NCBI RefSeq assembly: GCF_001909055.1
Contig: NZ_LVWI01000040.1
Location: 49,195-113,194, forward strand
Reading direction: 5' to 3'
From: Paenibacillus helianthi
GTDB lineage: Bacteria; Bacillota; Bacilli; Paenibacillales; Paenibacillaceae
DNA: 64,000 nt
Numbering within the stretch: the stretch's first letter is position 1; each line of letters begins with the position of its first letter. A program made the translations under genes and the position numbers. Below are positions 16,602 to 25,123 of the stretch, piece after piece. The notes under the pieces were generated by a model, which saw only the letters and a list, made by a program, of their open reading frames with translations, made no database searches and was not told the origin of the DNA.

Positions 16602-18227
16602 ATGATCAGTACAAGCGGCGTAACACTCCGCTACGGAAAACGCGCACTATTTGAGGATGTCAACATAAAATTCACACCCGGCAACTGCTACGGCCTGATC
16701 GGAGCGAACGGCGCGGGTAAATCCACTTTTTTGAAAATTCTGTCCGGAGAGATAGAAGCCAACATCGGCGATGTGCATATCACACCCGGCGAACGTCTGG
16801 CCATACTGAAACAGAACCATTTCGAGTATGACGAGTATCTGGTACTGGAAACGGTAATTATGGGCCATACCCGCCTGTATGACATCATGAAGGAAAAAGA
16901 TGCGCTCTATGCCAAAAGCGATTTCACCGAAGCTGACGGACTACGCGCCGGTGAGCTGGAAGGCGAATTTGCTGAACTGAACGGTTGGGACGCAGAACCT
17001 GATGCTGCTGCTATGCTGATCGGGCTTGGTATTATGCGTGAAATGCATGATAAGAAAATGGCCGAACTCAGCGGCAACGAGAAGGTCCGGGTACTCTTGG
17101 CGCAAGCCCTGTTCGGACGTCCGAATAACCTGCTGCTCGATGAGCCTACCAACCATTTGGATCTGGAATCCATCGGCTGGCTGGAGAACTTCCTCATGGA
17201 TTATGAAGGTACTGTTATCGTCGTATCCCATGACCGACATTTCCTGAACAAGGTATGTACACATATTGCCGATATCGATTTCGGCAAAATCCAGATGTAT
17301 GTAGGCAACTACGACTTCTGGTATGAATCCAGTCAGCTGGCCCAGGCGCTGCAGCGTGACTCGAACAAGAAGAAGGAAGACAAGATGAAGGAGCTGCAGG
17401 CGTTCATCCAGCGCTTCTCCGCCAATGCTTCCAAGTCCAAACAGGCGACCTCCCGTAAGAAACAGCTGGAGAAGATTACGCTGGACGATATCCGCCCGTC
17501 GAACCGCAAATATCCGTTCCTCAACTTCAAACCTGAGCGTGAAGCCGGCAAGCAACTGCTTACCATCAGCGGGCTGAGCAAATCGGTGGAAGGCGAGAAG
17601 ATGCTGGATGAGATCAGCTTTGTGGTCAACAAAGGCGACAAAATTGCTTTTGTCGGTCCTTACTCTCAGCCAAAATCACTGCTGTTCGATGTGATTATGG
17701 GCGAGAAAGAGGCGGATGCCGGCGAATATACTTGGGGCGTGACAACAACACAGGCATATTTTCCGAAAGACAACTCCAGCTATTTTGATGGAGTGAACAT
17801 GAATTTGGTAGAATGGCTGCGTCAATACTCCAAGGATCAGGACGAAACCTTCCTGCGCGGATTCCTTGGACGGATGCTGTTCGCTGGTGAGGAAGCGCTG
17901 AAGAAAGCAAGTGTGCTGTCCGGGGGCGAGAAGGTTCGCTGCATGCTGGCCAAGATGATGCTAAACGGTGCCAACGTGCTCGTGTTTGATGAGCCCACCA
18001 ACCACTTGGATCTTGAATCGATTACTGCACTCAATAACGGACTGATTGATTTTGATGGCACGATTCTGTTCACTTCCCATGACCATCAGTTTATTCAGAC
18101 CATCGCCAACCGTATTATTGAAATTACACCGGCAGGGGTTATCGACCGCTCCATGACCTATGATGAGTATCTGGAGAATCCGGAAATCAAGGAAATGCGT
18201 GCCCGGATGTATCCTGTAGAAGTGTAA
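16602..18227 (+). CDS. ABC-F family ATPase (YkpA/YbiT type)
   Basis: A 541-residue soluble protein with two ATP-binding cassettes and no membrane domain. Such ABC-F proteins act on the ribosome E-site rather than in transport. Cassette 1 has Walker A GANGAGKST, signature LSGNEKVR and Walker B LLLDEPTNHLD. The linker KKKEDKMKELQAFIQRFSANASKSKQATSRKKQLEKI is the P-site interaction motif. Cassette 2 has signature LSGGEKVR and VFDEPTNHLD, but its P-loop is degenerate (GPYSQPKS, no Gly before Lys). It starts at 16602 (ATG), about 12 bases after AAAAGGATGG. It is probably housekeeping rather than antibiotic resistance. Confidence 0.9.
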   Translation: MISTSGVTLRYGKRALFEDVNIKFTPGNCYGLIGANGAGKSTFLKILSGEIEANIGDVHITPGERLAILKQNHFEYDEYLVLETVIMGHTRLYDIMKEKDALYAKSDFTEADGLRAGELEGEFAELNGWDAEPDAAAMLIGLGIMREMHDKKMAELSGNEKVRVLLAQALFGRPNNLLLDEPTNHLDLESIGWLENFLMDYEGTVIVVSHDRHFLNKVCTHIADIDFGKIQMYVGNYDFWYESSQLAQALQRDSNKKKEDKMKELQAFIQRFSANASKSKQATSRKKQLEKITLDDIRPSNRKYPFLNFKPEREAGKQLLTISGLSKSVEGEKMLDEISFVVNKGDKIAFVGPYSQPKSLLFDVIMGEKEADAGEYTWGVTTTQAYFPKDNSSYFDGVNMNLVEWLRQYSKDQDETFLRGFLGRMLFAGEEALKKASVLSGGEKVRCMLAKMMLNGANVLVFDEPTNHLDLESITALNNGLIDFDGTILFTSHDHQFIQTIANRIIEITPAGVIDRSMTYDEYLENPEIKEMRARMYPVEV

Positions 18228-18267
18228 GAATGATATAGAAGCCTTGAACAAGCAATGTTCATAAGAA

Positions 18268-18307
18268 AAACGGCTGCGTCGTCCCGAAAGGGATAACGCA
18301 GCCGTTT
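18268..18307. terminator. Bidirectional terminator
   Basis: AAACGGCTGCGT pairs with ACGCAGCCGTTT around a loop containing TCCCGAAAGGGA. T-rich tails follow on both strands, stronger on the minus strand. It separates the ABC-F gene from the convergent small gene at 18336. Confidence 0.85.
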
Positions 18308-18335
18308 ATGTTCCAAATATAAACAAGTACCTTAC

Positions 18336-18521
18336 TTAGGAACCGCCAGTACGGCGGCGCTGATTGTTGGGCTTTTTGTTATTCTGGCTTTTCAGCGGTT
18401 TGGCAGAACCGGCTTGAAAGGTGGAACCAGGCTTGCCGGAAGCGTGCTGTTTCTTCTGCTCCAGTTTTTGACGGATGGCATCCGCCAGATTGATTTTTGG
18501 TTTTTCATGGTTCTCGCTCAT
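18336..18521 (-). CDS. Small basic protein of unknown function
   Basis: A 61-residue protein beginning MSENHEKPKINLADAIRQKLEQKKQ, followed by a Lys/Gln/Asn/Arg-rich disordered tail ending in RRRTGGS. The start at 18521 is chosen because CTAAGGGGG precedes it; an in-frame ATG at 18545 does not have such a site. I do not recognise the family. Composition suggests a nucleic-acid or ribosome-associated small protein, but that is speculation. Confidence 0.7.
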   Translation of the reverse strand: MSENHEKPKINLADAIRQKLEQKKQHASGKPGSTFQAGSAKPLKSQNNKKPNNQRRRTGGS

Positions 18522-18659
18522 TATGTTAACCCCCTTAGGTAGCAAGTCCTTTCCTTTATTCTAATTGTTTTTAAATGCTGCCACAAGGGCAAGAATAATT
18601 CAAAGAATGATCTGCCAGGGCACGGGAACAGTATAGAGAGTAGTAGGGGGGGATGAAGG

Positions 18660-19529
18660 TTGGTTGATATTTATGATGATATACGTAAAGGTGAACGGGG
18701 CGCTCTAATTAGTGTTATCGCCTATCTTATTCTATCGGCCTTCAAATTGATCAGCGGCTATGTGTTCGGTTCGAGTGCGCTGCTTGCGGATGGGTTCAAC
18801 AACCTCACCGATATTGTTGCTTCGCTTGCGGTGCTGATCGGTCTGCGTATTTCACGGAAACCGCCTGATTCCGATCATACGTACGGACATTTCCGTGCGG
18901 AGACGGTAGCGGCGCTCCTGGCTTCCTTTATCATGGCGATGGTTGGCATCCAGGTGATTGTGGAGGCCGTCCGCTCCCTGTTTGAGGGAGCCAAGGCCAC
19001 GCCGCAGCTATGGTCAGCCGGGGTGGCAGTCGTCTGTGCAGCAGCCATGATGGGTGTATACATATATAACAAACGGCTCGCCAGACAGATTAATAACAAC
19101 GCACTGATGGCTGCAGCGAAGGATAATTTCTCGGATGCTATGGTGAGCATTGGTGCCGCGGTAGGAATTGCCGGGGCACAATTCGGTCTGCCCTGGATTG
19201 ATTCCGCCGCAGCCGTCGCTGTCGGTTTGCTGATACTGAAGACGGCATGGGATATTTTCCGTGATTCAACGTACCGCCTGACGGACGGATTCGACCAGGA
19301 TCAGCTGATGGATCTACGAAGCACGATTGCCCGCACACCCGGAGTCGAAGGTATCAAGGACTTAAAGGCCCGTGTTCACGGGAATCATGTGCTGGTGGAT
19401 GTGGTTGTGGAAGTCGATGCCCAGATTACAGTGAAGCAAGGCCACGCCATCAGTGACTCTATTGAGGAGCGGATGAGCAAGCTGCATAACATCATGAATG
19501 TGCAGGTTCATGTCGAACCGAAGCCTTGA
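18660..19529 (+). CDS. Cation diffusion facilitator family metal efflux protein
   Basis: A 289-residue membrane protein with six predicted segments and a cytoplasmic C-terminal ferredoxin-like domain (TPGVEGIKDLKARVHGNHVLVDVVVEVD...). The metal-binding motifs ADGFNNLTD and DHTYGHFRAE of helix 2, and NFSDAMVS/DSAAAVAVG of helix 5, identify the CDF superfamily. It exports divalent metals such as Zn, Mn or Fe; the specificity is not decided here. It starts with TTG at 18660 behind GGGGGGGATGAAGG. A weak sigma-B-like sequence (GTTTTT-N14-GGGCAA, 18567-18592) lies upstream. Confidence 0.88.
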   Translation: MVDIYDDIRKGERGALISVIAYLILSAFKLISGYVFGSSALLADGFNNLTDIVASLAVLIGLRISRKPPDSDHTYGHFRAETVAALLASFIMAMVGIQVIVEAVRSLFEGAKATPQLWSAGVAVVCAAAMMGVYIYNKRLARQINNNALMAAAKDNFSDAMVSIGAAVGIAGAQFGLPWIDSAAAVAVGLLILKTAWDIFRDSTYRLTDGFDQDQLMDLRSTIARTPGVEGIKDLKARVHGNHVLVDVVVEVDAQITVKQGHAISDSIEERMSKLHNIMNVQVHVEPKP

Positions 19530-19741
19530 GATTCCTTAATTTCTTCTAATTAGCTGTAATTTCCACCAAATCCAAGGAGAATTCGAGACTATAGACCCGG
19601 TAGTTACCATAAGTTGGCAAGCTTTTTTGTGAAATTTGGAGCATGTTCCATTTCCCGGTCAAGCCTATAATGAGGGCAGAAAGCAACAAACGAAGCGCGC
19701 GCCGTTGTTGAATTTCTCATTATGCTAAGCGGGGGAACGCT

Positions 19742-20830
19742 ATGATCGTATCATATAAAGGGCTGGCATCATTTTTGCTGGTCTCGGCATCACTTGCGGT
19801 ATCACTGGGGATGTTCAATCCTCAGCAGGCGCAAGCCGCTTCTGTTTCTGCCCAATCATCCGTTTCGGCATCCGCAGCGCAAACAGGTGTTATTGTATCA
19901 TCTGTCCGTCTGCGTACAGCTCCATCAACAACTGGAAAAGTGCTGGGATATTTAAATAAGGGCGACCAGGTTGTTATCCTGGAAGAAACGAACAGCTATT
20001 GGTACAAAGTCAGAACCGTAGACGGTAACGTTGGATATACAAGCAGGGGAGAGCAGTATATCCAAGTGGCCGCAGCTCCGGCAGTACAAACAGCAGTGAT
20101 TCAAGCTACAGTCCGTCTTCGGGATACCCCTTCAACGAGCGGGCAGATTACGGGATATCTATATAAAGATGATCAGGTTGCCATTTTGGAAGCACCGAAT
20201 AGCTACTGGTACAAGGTAAGAACGGCTAATGGTAATGTTGGATATACAAGCTCGTCGGATCAATACATTTTAGTGGATGGAGGTACGGCATTGCCGGTTC
20301 CTGCTCCGACACCAGTGCCGACACCAGTGCCAACACCAGTACCGACGCCAGCACCAACACCTGCACCGGTGCCTACGGCTCCGCCACAGGCGGCAGTCAT
20401 TGAGAGTGTAATTGCTGCAGGGATGGGCTACCTTGGAACCCCTTATGAGTTCGGCTCCAGCCGCAGCGATACCAGCACCTTTGATTGCTCCGATTTTATC
20501 CGGCAGATTTTTATGGATGCAGCCAATCTGAAGCTTCCTGCCGATTCCCGGCAGCAGGGTGACTGGATTAAGCAGAACAGTACGGTAGTCACCGATATTT
20601 CCGGACTGAAGCGTGGAGATTTGATGTTCTTCACGGATTACCAAGGCAGCTCGGTTTCCGCATATGCCGGAATTGACAAGTTGACGGCCAGAATTACGCA
20701 TGTAGCTATGTATTTGGGGGATGGTCAGCTGCTTCAGACCTATTCAGTGGCTTCAGGCGGAGTACGGGTTGATAAATTAAGCGCTTCTTGGGTGAATCGT
20801 TTCCTTTACGGGGGCTCGGTCATCCGCTAA
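19742..20830 (+). CDS. Secreted NlpC/P60 peptidase with two SH3b domains
   Basis: A 362-residue cell-wall hydrolase. A signal peptide (residues 1-33, ending near AQAASV) is followed by two SH3b repeats (VRLRTAPSTTGKVLGYL... and VRLRDTPSTSGQITGYL...), likely binding peptidoglycan. A proline-rich PTPVPTPVPTPAP linker leads to a C40 domain with catalytic Cys249 in FDCSDF and His320 in THVAMYLG. Such enzymes cut gamma-D-Glu-diaminopimelate bonds in stem peptides. It starts at ATG 19742 after AGCGGGGG. No partner genes adjoin it. Confidence 0.92.
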   Translation: MIVSYKGLASFLLVSASLAVSLGMFNPQQAQAASVSAQSSVSASAAQTGVIVSSVRLRTAPSTTGKVLGYLNKGDQVVILEETNSYWYKVRTVDGNVGYTSRGEQYIQVAAAPAVQTAVIQATVRLRDTPSTSGQITGYLYKDDQVAILEAPNSYWYKVRTANGNVGYTSSSDQYILVDGGTALPVPAPTPVPTPVPTPVPTPAPTPAPVPTAPPQAAVIESVIAAGMGYLGTPYEFGSSRSDTSTFDCSDFIRQIFMDAANLKLPADSRQQGDWIKQNSTVVTDISGLKRGDLMFFTDYQGSSVSAYAGIDKLTARITHVAMYLGDGQLLQTYSVASGGVRVDKLSASWVNRFLYGGSVIR

Positions 20831-20903
20831 AATATAGAATAGTAGAGATGCGAAGCGACAGCAGGACAAGTTTGTGACGGGTGAACTAGGGCGGGTGTTT
20901 TGT

Positions 20904-20955
20904 GAGGCTATCCCTTTAGTAGATTGATTCTACTGAAGGGATAGCCTCTGTTTTT
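20904..20955 (+). terminator. Terminator after the NlpC/P60 gene
   Basis: A long stem begins with GAGGCTATCCCTT and ends with AAGGGATAGCCTC, with TAGTAGA / TCTACTG continuing the helix. It is followed by TGTTTTT. Confidence 0.9.
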
Positions 20956-20996
20956 ATGTTCATTGAAATTCCCCGTTGCAGACCCCTGACATAAAT

Positions 20997-21030
20997 AAGC
21001 CGTACAGGATCATTTAGATCTGCACGGCTT
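20997..21030 (-). terminator. Minus-strand stem-loop downstream of the small secreted protein gene
   Basis: On the minus strand AAGCCGTGCAG pairs with CTGTACGGCTT with one bulge and is followed by ATTTATG. The weak T-run makes it a modest terminator. Confidence 0.55.
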
Positions 21031-21144
21031 ATCGTATGTAGGCCCGTAAAAAGTACGAAAAGGCTGGGATTTACGGGCGCTCGGCCGGGCATAGAATATG
21101 CTTCATAGCATGTTCTTCCTGCCGGAGGTACAATTATGGAATCG

Positions 21145-21519
21145 TTACATCGCTGGAGTGATTACATAAGCAGACGCAGGCACCTTGATCCAGGCTGTAC
21201 CCAGCCATGTGTAAATTTCTCTCCATTCATTGCCCCAACTGTCGGTCTTGACAGCCCCAGTGGTATCAATGGTCTGTGCACTCAACCAGCCCGCTGGAGT
21301 CATGCTGTCCATGGAAAGGTGGAAAGGTGTTGCTTTGGTCAGGATAATCATAGGCGTGGCTGGCTTAATATCTGCTTGTGTGATTACAGTCTCGAATTTC
21401 CCACCGTAGGTGTTGCCTGTTACGGTTGTGGTGGTACCCGATACTTCATCGGCTGAAGCCGTTGCGGCAAAAGAAGCTACAAGACCCATGGCTACTGCGA
21501 TACTGGCAAATTTTTTCAT
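21145..21519 (-). CDS. Small secreted protein of unknown function
   Basis: A 124-residue protein. The start MKKFASIAVAMGLVASFAATASADE at 21519 follows AGGAGGAATCACAG and gives a clean Sec signal peptide cut after ASA. The frame remains open to 21612, but that extension lacks a binding site. The mature part is Thr/Trp-rich (TGNTYGGKFETV, WGNEWREIYTWLGTAWIKV) and beta-rich. The 'W..IYTWLGTAWI' pattern resembles repeat units seen in wall-associated Firmicute proteins. I do not recognise a named family. Confidence 0.75.
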   Translation of the reverse strand: MKKFASIAVAMGLVASFAATASADEVSGTTTTVTGNTYGGKFETVITQADIKPATPMIILTKATPFHLSMDSMTPAGWLSAQTIDTTGAVKTDSWGNEWREIYTWLGTAWIKVPASAYVITPAM

Positions 21520-21834
21520 CTGTGATTCCTCCTGGGATTGGTTTGTTTGTAGCAGGTTTTTCCTTATTCGTGCTAATAAGCTTGTAAACAGAAAGAAGGC
21601 CCTATGAACCAAACGTCTTATTTTTTTATTTTCACAGTAACGGTCTTTGGTGCAAGGCCTACATGTTCTGCAGCGTGAATAGGATAGAAGAGAATTCCGA
21701 AACGGGTATGAGGTTCAGTGGGGAAAAGGCCGCAGGATGCCGCTTCACACACAATGAACCCGGATACTCCATCAGGAGTCCGGGCTCAGGTTGTGCCTGT
21801 ATATGGAGAAGATCTTAAAGGCGGCTAATGCTAT
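21520..21834. other. 315-base intergenic region
   Basis: It lies between two minus-strand genes. It contains a stem-loop at 21755-21786 (GAACCCGGA / TCCGGGCTC with an ACTCC/GGAGT inner pairing), probably the end of the DUF1328 transcript. The promoter region of the secreted protein lies around 21550-21640. Nothing else is recognised. Confidence 0.6.
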
Positions 21835-22002
21835 TTACATCGATCTTCCCCTGCGTCCCATAAACAGTGAAACAATGAAGAGAATCAGGAAGATGTAGAA
21901 CAGTATTTTTGCGATGCCTACAGCGGCAGCTACAACATTGAAGAATCCGAAAATACCGGCGATTAAAGCAATAACAAGCAGAATTACCGACCATTTTAAC
22001 AT
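21835..22002 (-). CDS. DUF1328 small membrane protein
   Basis: A 55-residue protein reading MLKWSVILLVIALIAGIFGF, then FNVVAAAVGIAKILFYIFLI, then LFIVSLFMGRRGRSM. It has two hydrophobic helices and a basic tail, the exact form of DUF1328 (YtjA-like) proteins. These are common in stress-induced operons across bacteria, with no defined biochemical role. The start at 22002 follows AAAGGATGACACATC on the minus strand. The upstream region is shared with the divergent DUF948 gene. A longer frame here (21815-22048) is its out-of-frame shadow. Confidence 0.88.
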   Translation of the reverse strand: MLKWSVILLVIALIAGIFGFFNVVAAAVGIAKILFYIFLILFIVSLFMGRRGRSM

Positions 22003-22103
22003 GATGTGTCATCCTTTCGGTGTGTAGGGTGTAGTCGAATGTAGTCATTGTTTAAACGGGGAGTTTTGTTTTGAAACAAACAAGGAGGGGGGATTTGACT
22101 TTT

Positions 22104-22129
22104 GTTTCGGGCTATTCACGTAAGGGTAA
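22104..22129 (+). promoter_or_regulatory. Sigma-B-like promoter of the DUF948 gene
   Basis: GTTTCG, a 14-base spacer and GGGTAA match the Bacillus sigma-B consensus (GTTTAA-N12-15-GGGTAT). Spacing equals that of the elements at 23302 and 31472. It lies 59 bases before the chosen start. Confidence 0.65.
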
Positions 22130-22187
22130 CTATGCAGTAATAAGGCAGAGCAAGCAGACATTCAACGATTTGGAAGGGGTTTTGGAA

Positions 22188-22694
22188 ATGATTATTGATC
22201 TAAGCGTCGCACTCGTGGCGATTGCATTTGCCGTACTCGTCTACTTTTTAATTAAAACCTTGAAATCAGCGAAGGAATCCCTCGATAAGGTCAGCCAGAC
22301 TCTGCAGGAAGTGCAGAAAACGATTGACGAACTTACTTATGAAGTGAAAACCACAGTCAGACACGCGAACGATATTACCGCAGATGTTCAGAGCAAAATT
22401 CAAAAGATTGATCCGATTGTCGATTCCGTGAAAAACCTAGGTGACGTCATGAATGAACTGACGCTGACCATGAAGCAGGTATCAGTAACCGTCATTGAGA
22501 AGTACCGCAAGTCGCGTGAACTGAAGGAAAAGGCTAAAGCTGTATCGGTAGAAAGTACTCCGCCTAGTCCGGCAGAAGAACGCACCGTGAAGTCATACGA
22601 TAGTGCAAATGCCAAGAAGTCACCTGGAAAAATAGCCATGGCGTTAAAAGGTGTAGACACAGCCGCTACCATTTGGCAGAAATTCCGTCATTAA
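22188..22694 (+). CDS. DUF948 (YtxG-like) general stress protein
   Basis: A 168-residue protein. One N-terminal membrane helix (MIIDLSVALVAIAFAVLVYFLI) is followed by a long coiled coil (KSAKESLDKVSQTLQEVQKTIDELTYEV...) and a charged tail. This is the DUF948 layout of B. subtilis YtxG, a member of the sigma-B general-stress regulon. The start at 22188 follows GGAAGGGG. The frame extends to 22071, but that part covers the predicted promoter. A YtxH gene lies 11 kb away in the same stress region. Confidence 0.85.
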   Translation: MIIDLSVALVAIAFAVLVYFLIKTLKSAKESLDKVSQTLQEVQKTIDELTYEVKTTVRHANDITADVQSKIQKIDPIVDSVKNLGDVMNELTLTMKQVSVTVIEKYRKSRELKEKAKAVSVESTPPSPAEERTVKSYDSANAKKSPGKIAMALKGVDTAATIWQKFRH

Positions 22695-22764
22695 TTCATA
22701 AGACTGAGAACACGCAGCCGGGACGGCCATACCAAGCAGCAGAACATGAAAGGCGGGATGCTCC

Positions 22765-23298
22765 ATGAACGTTATCCTTCTTTTGCTAAGTCTCCTGTCT
22801 CCCTATTTATCTGTATCTCCGCAGAAGGAGTCTGTTCCTGCCGCTTGGTTGTTCCCGCAGTCGCCGGTAGTGCTCGCTACTGAGCACAGTGTAAATGCCA
22901 GCCCCTATGTCACTGCCTTTGATTCCCTTGCCGGGGTGCCCTTGTATATGCCGGAAGAGGAGCTGCTGCAGGTTAAAGGTACGCCGCTCTCTGTTACCCC
23001 GGATCCTTGGCAGGGGTGCGAGGAGTACCATTATTCGGATATGTCCGCCGGAATTTGTGATGGAGCTGTTCTATACGTGCATGTCACTCCGGCTGAAGCG
23101 GGGGAATACGGACTGTACTTGAATGGACAGCGGATTGAACCGCAGAAGAATAATCTGCCTGAACTCCTGGGCTCTCCGGATTTTGTAGCTGAAGACGGGG
23201 ATGTATATATGAGAGGAAGCACCGCACTTAAGATATACCGCAATTCACAGACAGGTGAATGGAACGGTATTGATTTGTTTGACGGGAATTCTTCTTGA
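22765..23298 (+). CDS. Secreted protein of unknown function
   Basis: A 177-residue protein with a probable N-terminal signal segment (MNVILLLLSLLSPYLSVSP). The body has a small repeat of acidic and aromatic residues (YMPEEELLQVKG..., GCEEYHYSDMSAGICDG) and two Cys that could form a disulfide. GDVYMRGSTALKIYR suggests a beta-rich wall or periplasm-facing domain. It is 70 bases after the DUF948 gene and before the YflT-like gene. I do not recognise a family. Confidence 0.7.
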   Translation: MNVILLLLSLLSPYLSVSPQKESVPAAWLFPQSPVVLATEHSVNASPYVTAFDSLAGVPLYMPEEELLQVKGTPLSVTPDPWQGCEEYHYSDMSAGICDGAVLYVHVTPAEAGEYGLYLNGQRIEPQKNNLPELLGSPDFVAEDGDVYMRGSTALKIYRNSQTGEWNGIDLFDGNSS

Positions 23299-23301
23299 GG
23301 C

Positions 23302-23327
23302 GTTTCAAACGCGTGGAAAGATGGTTA
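23302..23327 (+). promoter_or_regulatory. Sigma-B-like promoter of the YflT-like gene
   Basis: GTTTCA, a 14-base spacer and TGGTTA nearly repeat the rsbV promoter element (GTTTCA-N14-GGGTTA at 31472). It lies 60 bases before the start codon of a gene whose B. subtilis relative is a sigma-B target. Confidence 0.65.
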
Positions 23328-23386
23328 ATGAAAGTCAGTCATCTTTTTAGCGTTGCCCTCTTATATAATACAAGGAGCGTGATTTC

Positions 23387-23734
23387 ATGGATTCAATCCG
23401 TACGCAGGCTTATGCCAAGTTGCTTGAGAATGGTATTCAGGCGATAGAAGAAGTGAATCGGCTGCGCGATAGTGGTTACACTAGGGATGACATTTATGTG
23501 ATCAGCCATAATGCGGATCGCGAAGGCCGAATTGTGGATGCGGCAGATACGAATGAGGTAGGTTTACACGAAGAGGGGCTGTTCGGCTCTATTGCCAACA
23601 TGTTTCGTTCACGGGGTGATGCACTCCGTAACAAGATTACTTCACTAGGTTTCAGTGCAGCAGAAGCTGGCTTTTACGAGAAAGAGCTTGATACGGGCAA
23701 GGTTCTTGTTATCGCCAAAAAAAACCTGCATTAA
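23387..23734 (+). CDS. YflT-like general stress protein
   Basis: A 115-residue soluble protein matching the heat-induced stress protein YflT domain: AKLLENGIQAIEEVNRLRDSGYTRDDIYVISHN near the N-terminus and YEKELDTGKVLVIAKK at the end. The N-terminal beta-alpha unit resembles GsiB-region general-stress proteins; molecular function is not known. The start ATG follows AAGGAGCG. A sigma-B-like promoter upstream and the sigB operon 8 kb downstream fit a role in the general stress response. Confidence 0.85.
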   Translation: MDSIRTQAYAKLLENGIQAIEEVNRLRDSGYTRDDIYVISHNADREGRIVDAADTNEVGLHEEGLFGSIANMFRSRGDALRNKITSLGFSAAEAGFYEKELDTGKVLVIAKKNLH

Positions 23735-23774
23735 TTCGATGGCATTCACATGGAGAGACCTATAGTCCAATAGC

Positions 23775-23819
23775 GTAACCTCCAGTCCCACTGCAAGTGG
23801 TGGGGCTGGAGGTTACTTT
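23775..23819 (+). terminator. Terminator after the YflT-like gene
   Basis: GTAACCTCCAG pairs with CTGGAGGTTAC, with an inner CCCAC/GTGG pairing, and ends in CTTTG. It separates the stress gene from the signalling block. Confidence 0.8.
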
Positions 23820-23950
23820 GTTGAATACAAGTACATGGATTCATTCCAATATCTTGCTTTATGGAAACTGGACTTTTAGATATCGTATGATAGAGTTGAA
23901 TATTTCTGAATTTTACGGTTGAAATACTATTCGTGCGGGGTGAAGAAAAA

Positions 23951-25123
23951 TTGAGAATTTTAATCGTAGACGATAATCCGACTAACGTAATCATAATCCG
24001 TGAAATTCTAAAGAAGGAAGATTACCGGAACTTTATAACTGCAGCTTCAGCCAAAGAGATGCTACAGCTGCTGGGGATCGGCACAGGGACTGAAGACAAG
24101 CGGCCGAGACAGTCGGATATTGACCTGATTCTGCTGGACATGATGATGCCGGAAATGGATGGAATTGAGGCCTGCCGGGTAGTCCAGCAATATGAGCATC
24201 TGAGAGATATCCCGATTATTATGGTTACTGCGGTTGGTGACTCCAAGAAATTGGCCGAAGCGCTTGATGCGGGTGCTGTAGATTATGTGACCAAGCCCAT
24301 TAACAAGGTTGAACTGATGGCACGTATCCGGCTGGCCCTCCGCTTAAAGCGCGAAAAGGATTGGCATGTGGAGCGGGACCAGCGGATACAGGATGAGCTG
24401 AAGCTGGCTGCTTTGGTACAAAATGCAGTCCTGAGTCTGCCGCTCAAGGAAGAGGCTTTTGAAGTTCATGCCCTTTACCAGCCCTCAGCAGAGCTTGCAG
24501 GTGACTTGTATGCCTGGTATCCGCTTGGAGACGGCCGGTATGCTGTTATACTGCTGGATATGATGGGACATGGTATTTCCTCGTCCCTATTCTGCATGTT
24601 CCTTGCTTCTGTACTCAAGGATACCGTAACGACGTATGTGCAGCCGGAGAAAGTTATTCAAGAGTTGAACCGGCGGTTTAACCAGTTATATATTGAGAAA
24701 CAGCTGGTGCAGTATTATTTTACGGCGATTTATCTGGTTATAGATACCCGGATGAAGCGTATTGATTACGTGAACGCGGGACACCCGCCGGGGCTCTTCT
24801 TCGAAGGCGGCTCCCTAAGTCCTGTTTTGCTGGAGAGCAACTGTCATCCGGTTGGCCTATTTGACAGCATTGATATTGAGCCGCAAACGCTGACCTTTGA
24901 GGATGAAGGCCACTTGGTGCTCTATACCGACGGGCTGCTCGAAATGTCAGAGGGCGGACAGGAAGAACAGCTGGACTTTATGGTTGGTTATTTGAACGGA
25001 GGGCATGAGTGGCACGAGCAGCTGATGCGCGCCTCCTTCTTCCATGACGTTCCTGACCAGGAACGTGATGATGACAAATGCCTGGTATGGATTTCGCTGA
25101 AGAAAGGAACAGATCCGGAATGA
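23951..25123 (+). CDS. Response-regulator PP2C phosphatase (RsbY-like)
   Basis: About 390 residues. The N-terminal receiver (MRILIVDDNP, phospho-acceptor Asp63 in LILLDMMMPEMDG, switch Lys in YVTKPINK) is fused to a SpoIIE/RsbU-type Mn-dependent phosphatase (AGDLYAW, LLDMMGHGISSSL, GHPPG, LYTDGLLE). In Bacillus cereus, RsbY of this architecture is phosphorylated by RsbK and then dephosphorylates RsbV, releasing sigma-B. The TTG at 23951 is preferred: GGGGTGA lies seven bases before it. The stop overlaps the ATG of the next kinase (ATGA). It most likely activates RsbV encoded at 31533. Confidence 0.9.
   Translation: MRILIVDDNPTNVIIIREILKKEDYRNFITAASAKEMLQLLGIGTGTEDKRPRQSDIDLILLDMMMPEMDGIEACRVVQQYEHLRDIPIIMVTAVGDSKKLAEALDAGAVDYVTKPINKVELMARIRLALRLKREKDWHVERDQRIQDELKLAALVQNAVLSLPLKEEAFEVHALYQPSAELAGDLYAWYPLGDGRYAVILLDMMGHGISSSLFCMFLASVLKDTVTTYVQPEKVIQELNRRFNQLYIEKQLVQYYFTAIYLVIDTRMKRIDYVNAGHPPGLFFEGGSLSPVLLESNCHPVGLFDSIDIEPQTLTFEDEGHLVLYTDGLLEMSEGGQEEQLDFMVGYLNGGHEWHEQLMRASFFHDVPDQERDDDKCLVWISLKKGTDPE

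Larger units (their letters stand above)
20831..21144. other. 314-base intergenic region with three hairpins
   Basis: It contains the strong terminator at 20904-20955, a minus-strand stem-loop at 20997-21030 (AAGCCGT...CACGGCTT) and a stem with GCCCGTAAA / TTTACGGGC at 21042-21078. The last two lie just downstream of the minus-strand gene at 21145 and probably end its transcript. No gene is seen. Confidence 0.7.

Noticed and set aside
18567..18592. Sigma-B promoter before the cation efflux gene
   Set aside because: GTTTTT-N14-GGGCAA has the right spacer but departs from the consensus in both hexamers; not strong enough to list as a promoter.
20280..20380. Short tandem repeats resembling a CRISPR array
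   Set aside because: They are imperfect 6-12 base repeats encoding a Thr-Pro linker, with no spacers or repeats of the proper length; no cas genes are present.
20270..20701. Minus-strand frame with Cys/Trp/Arg repeats
   Set aside because: It is the antisense reading of the repetitive proline linker of the NlpC/P60 gene.
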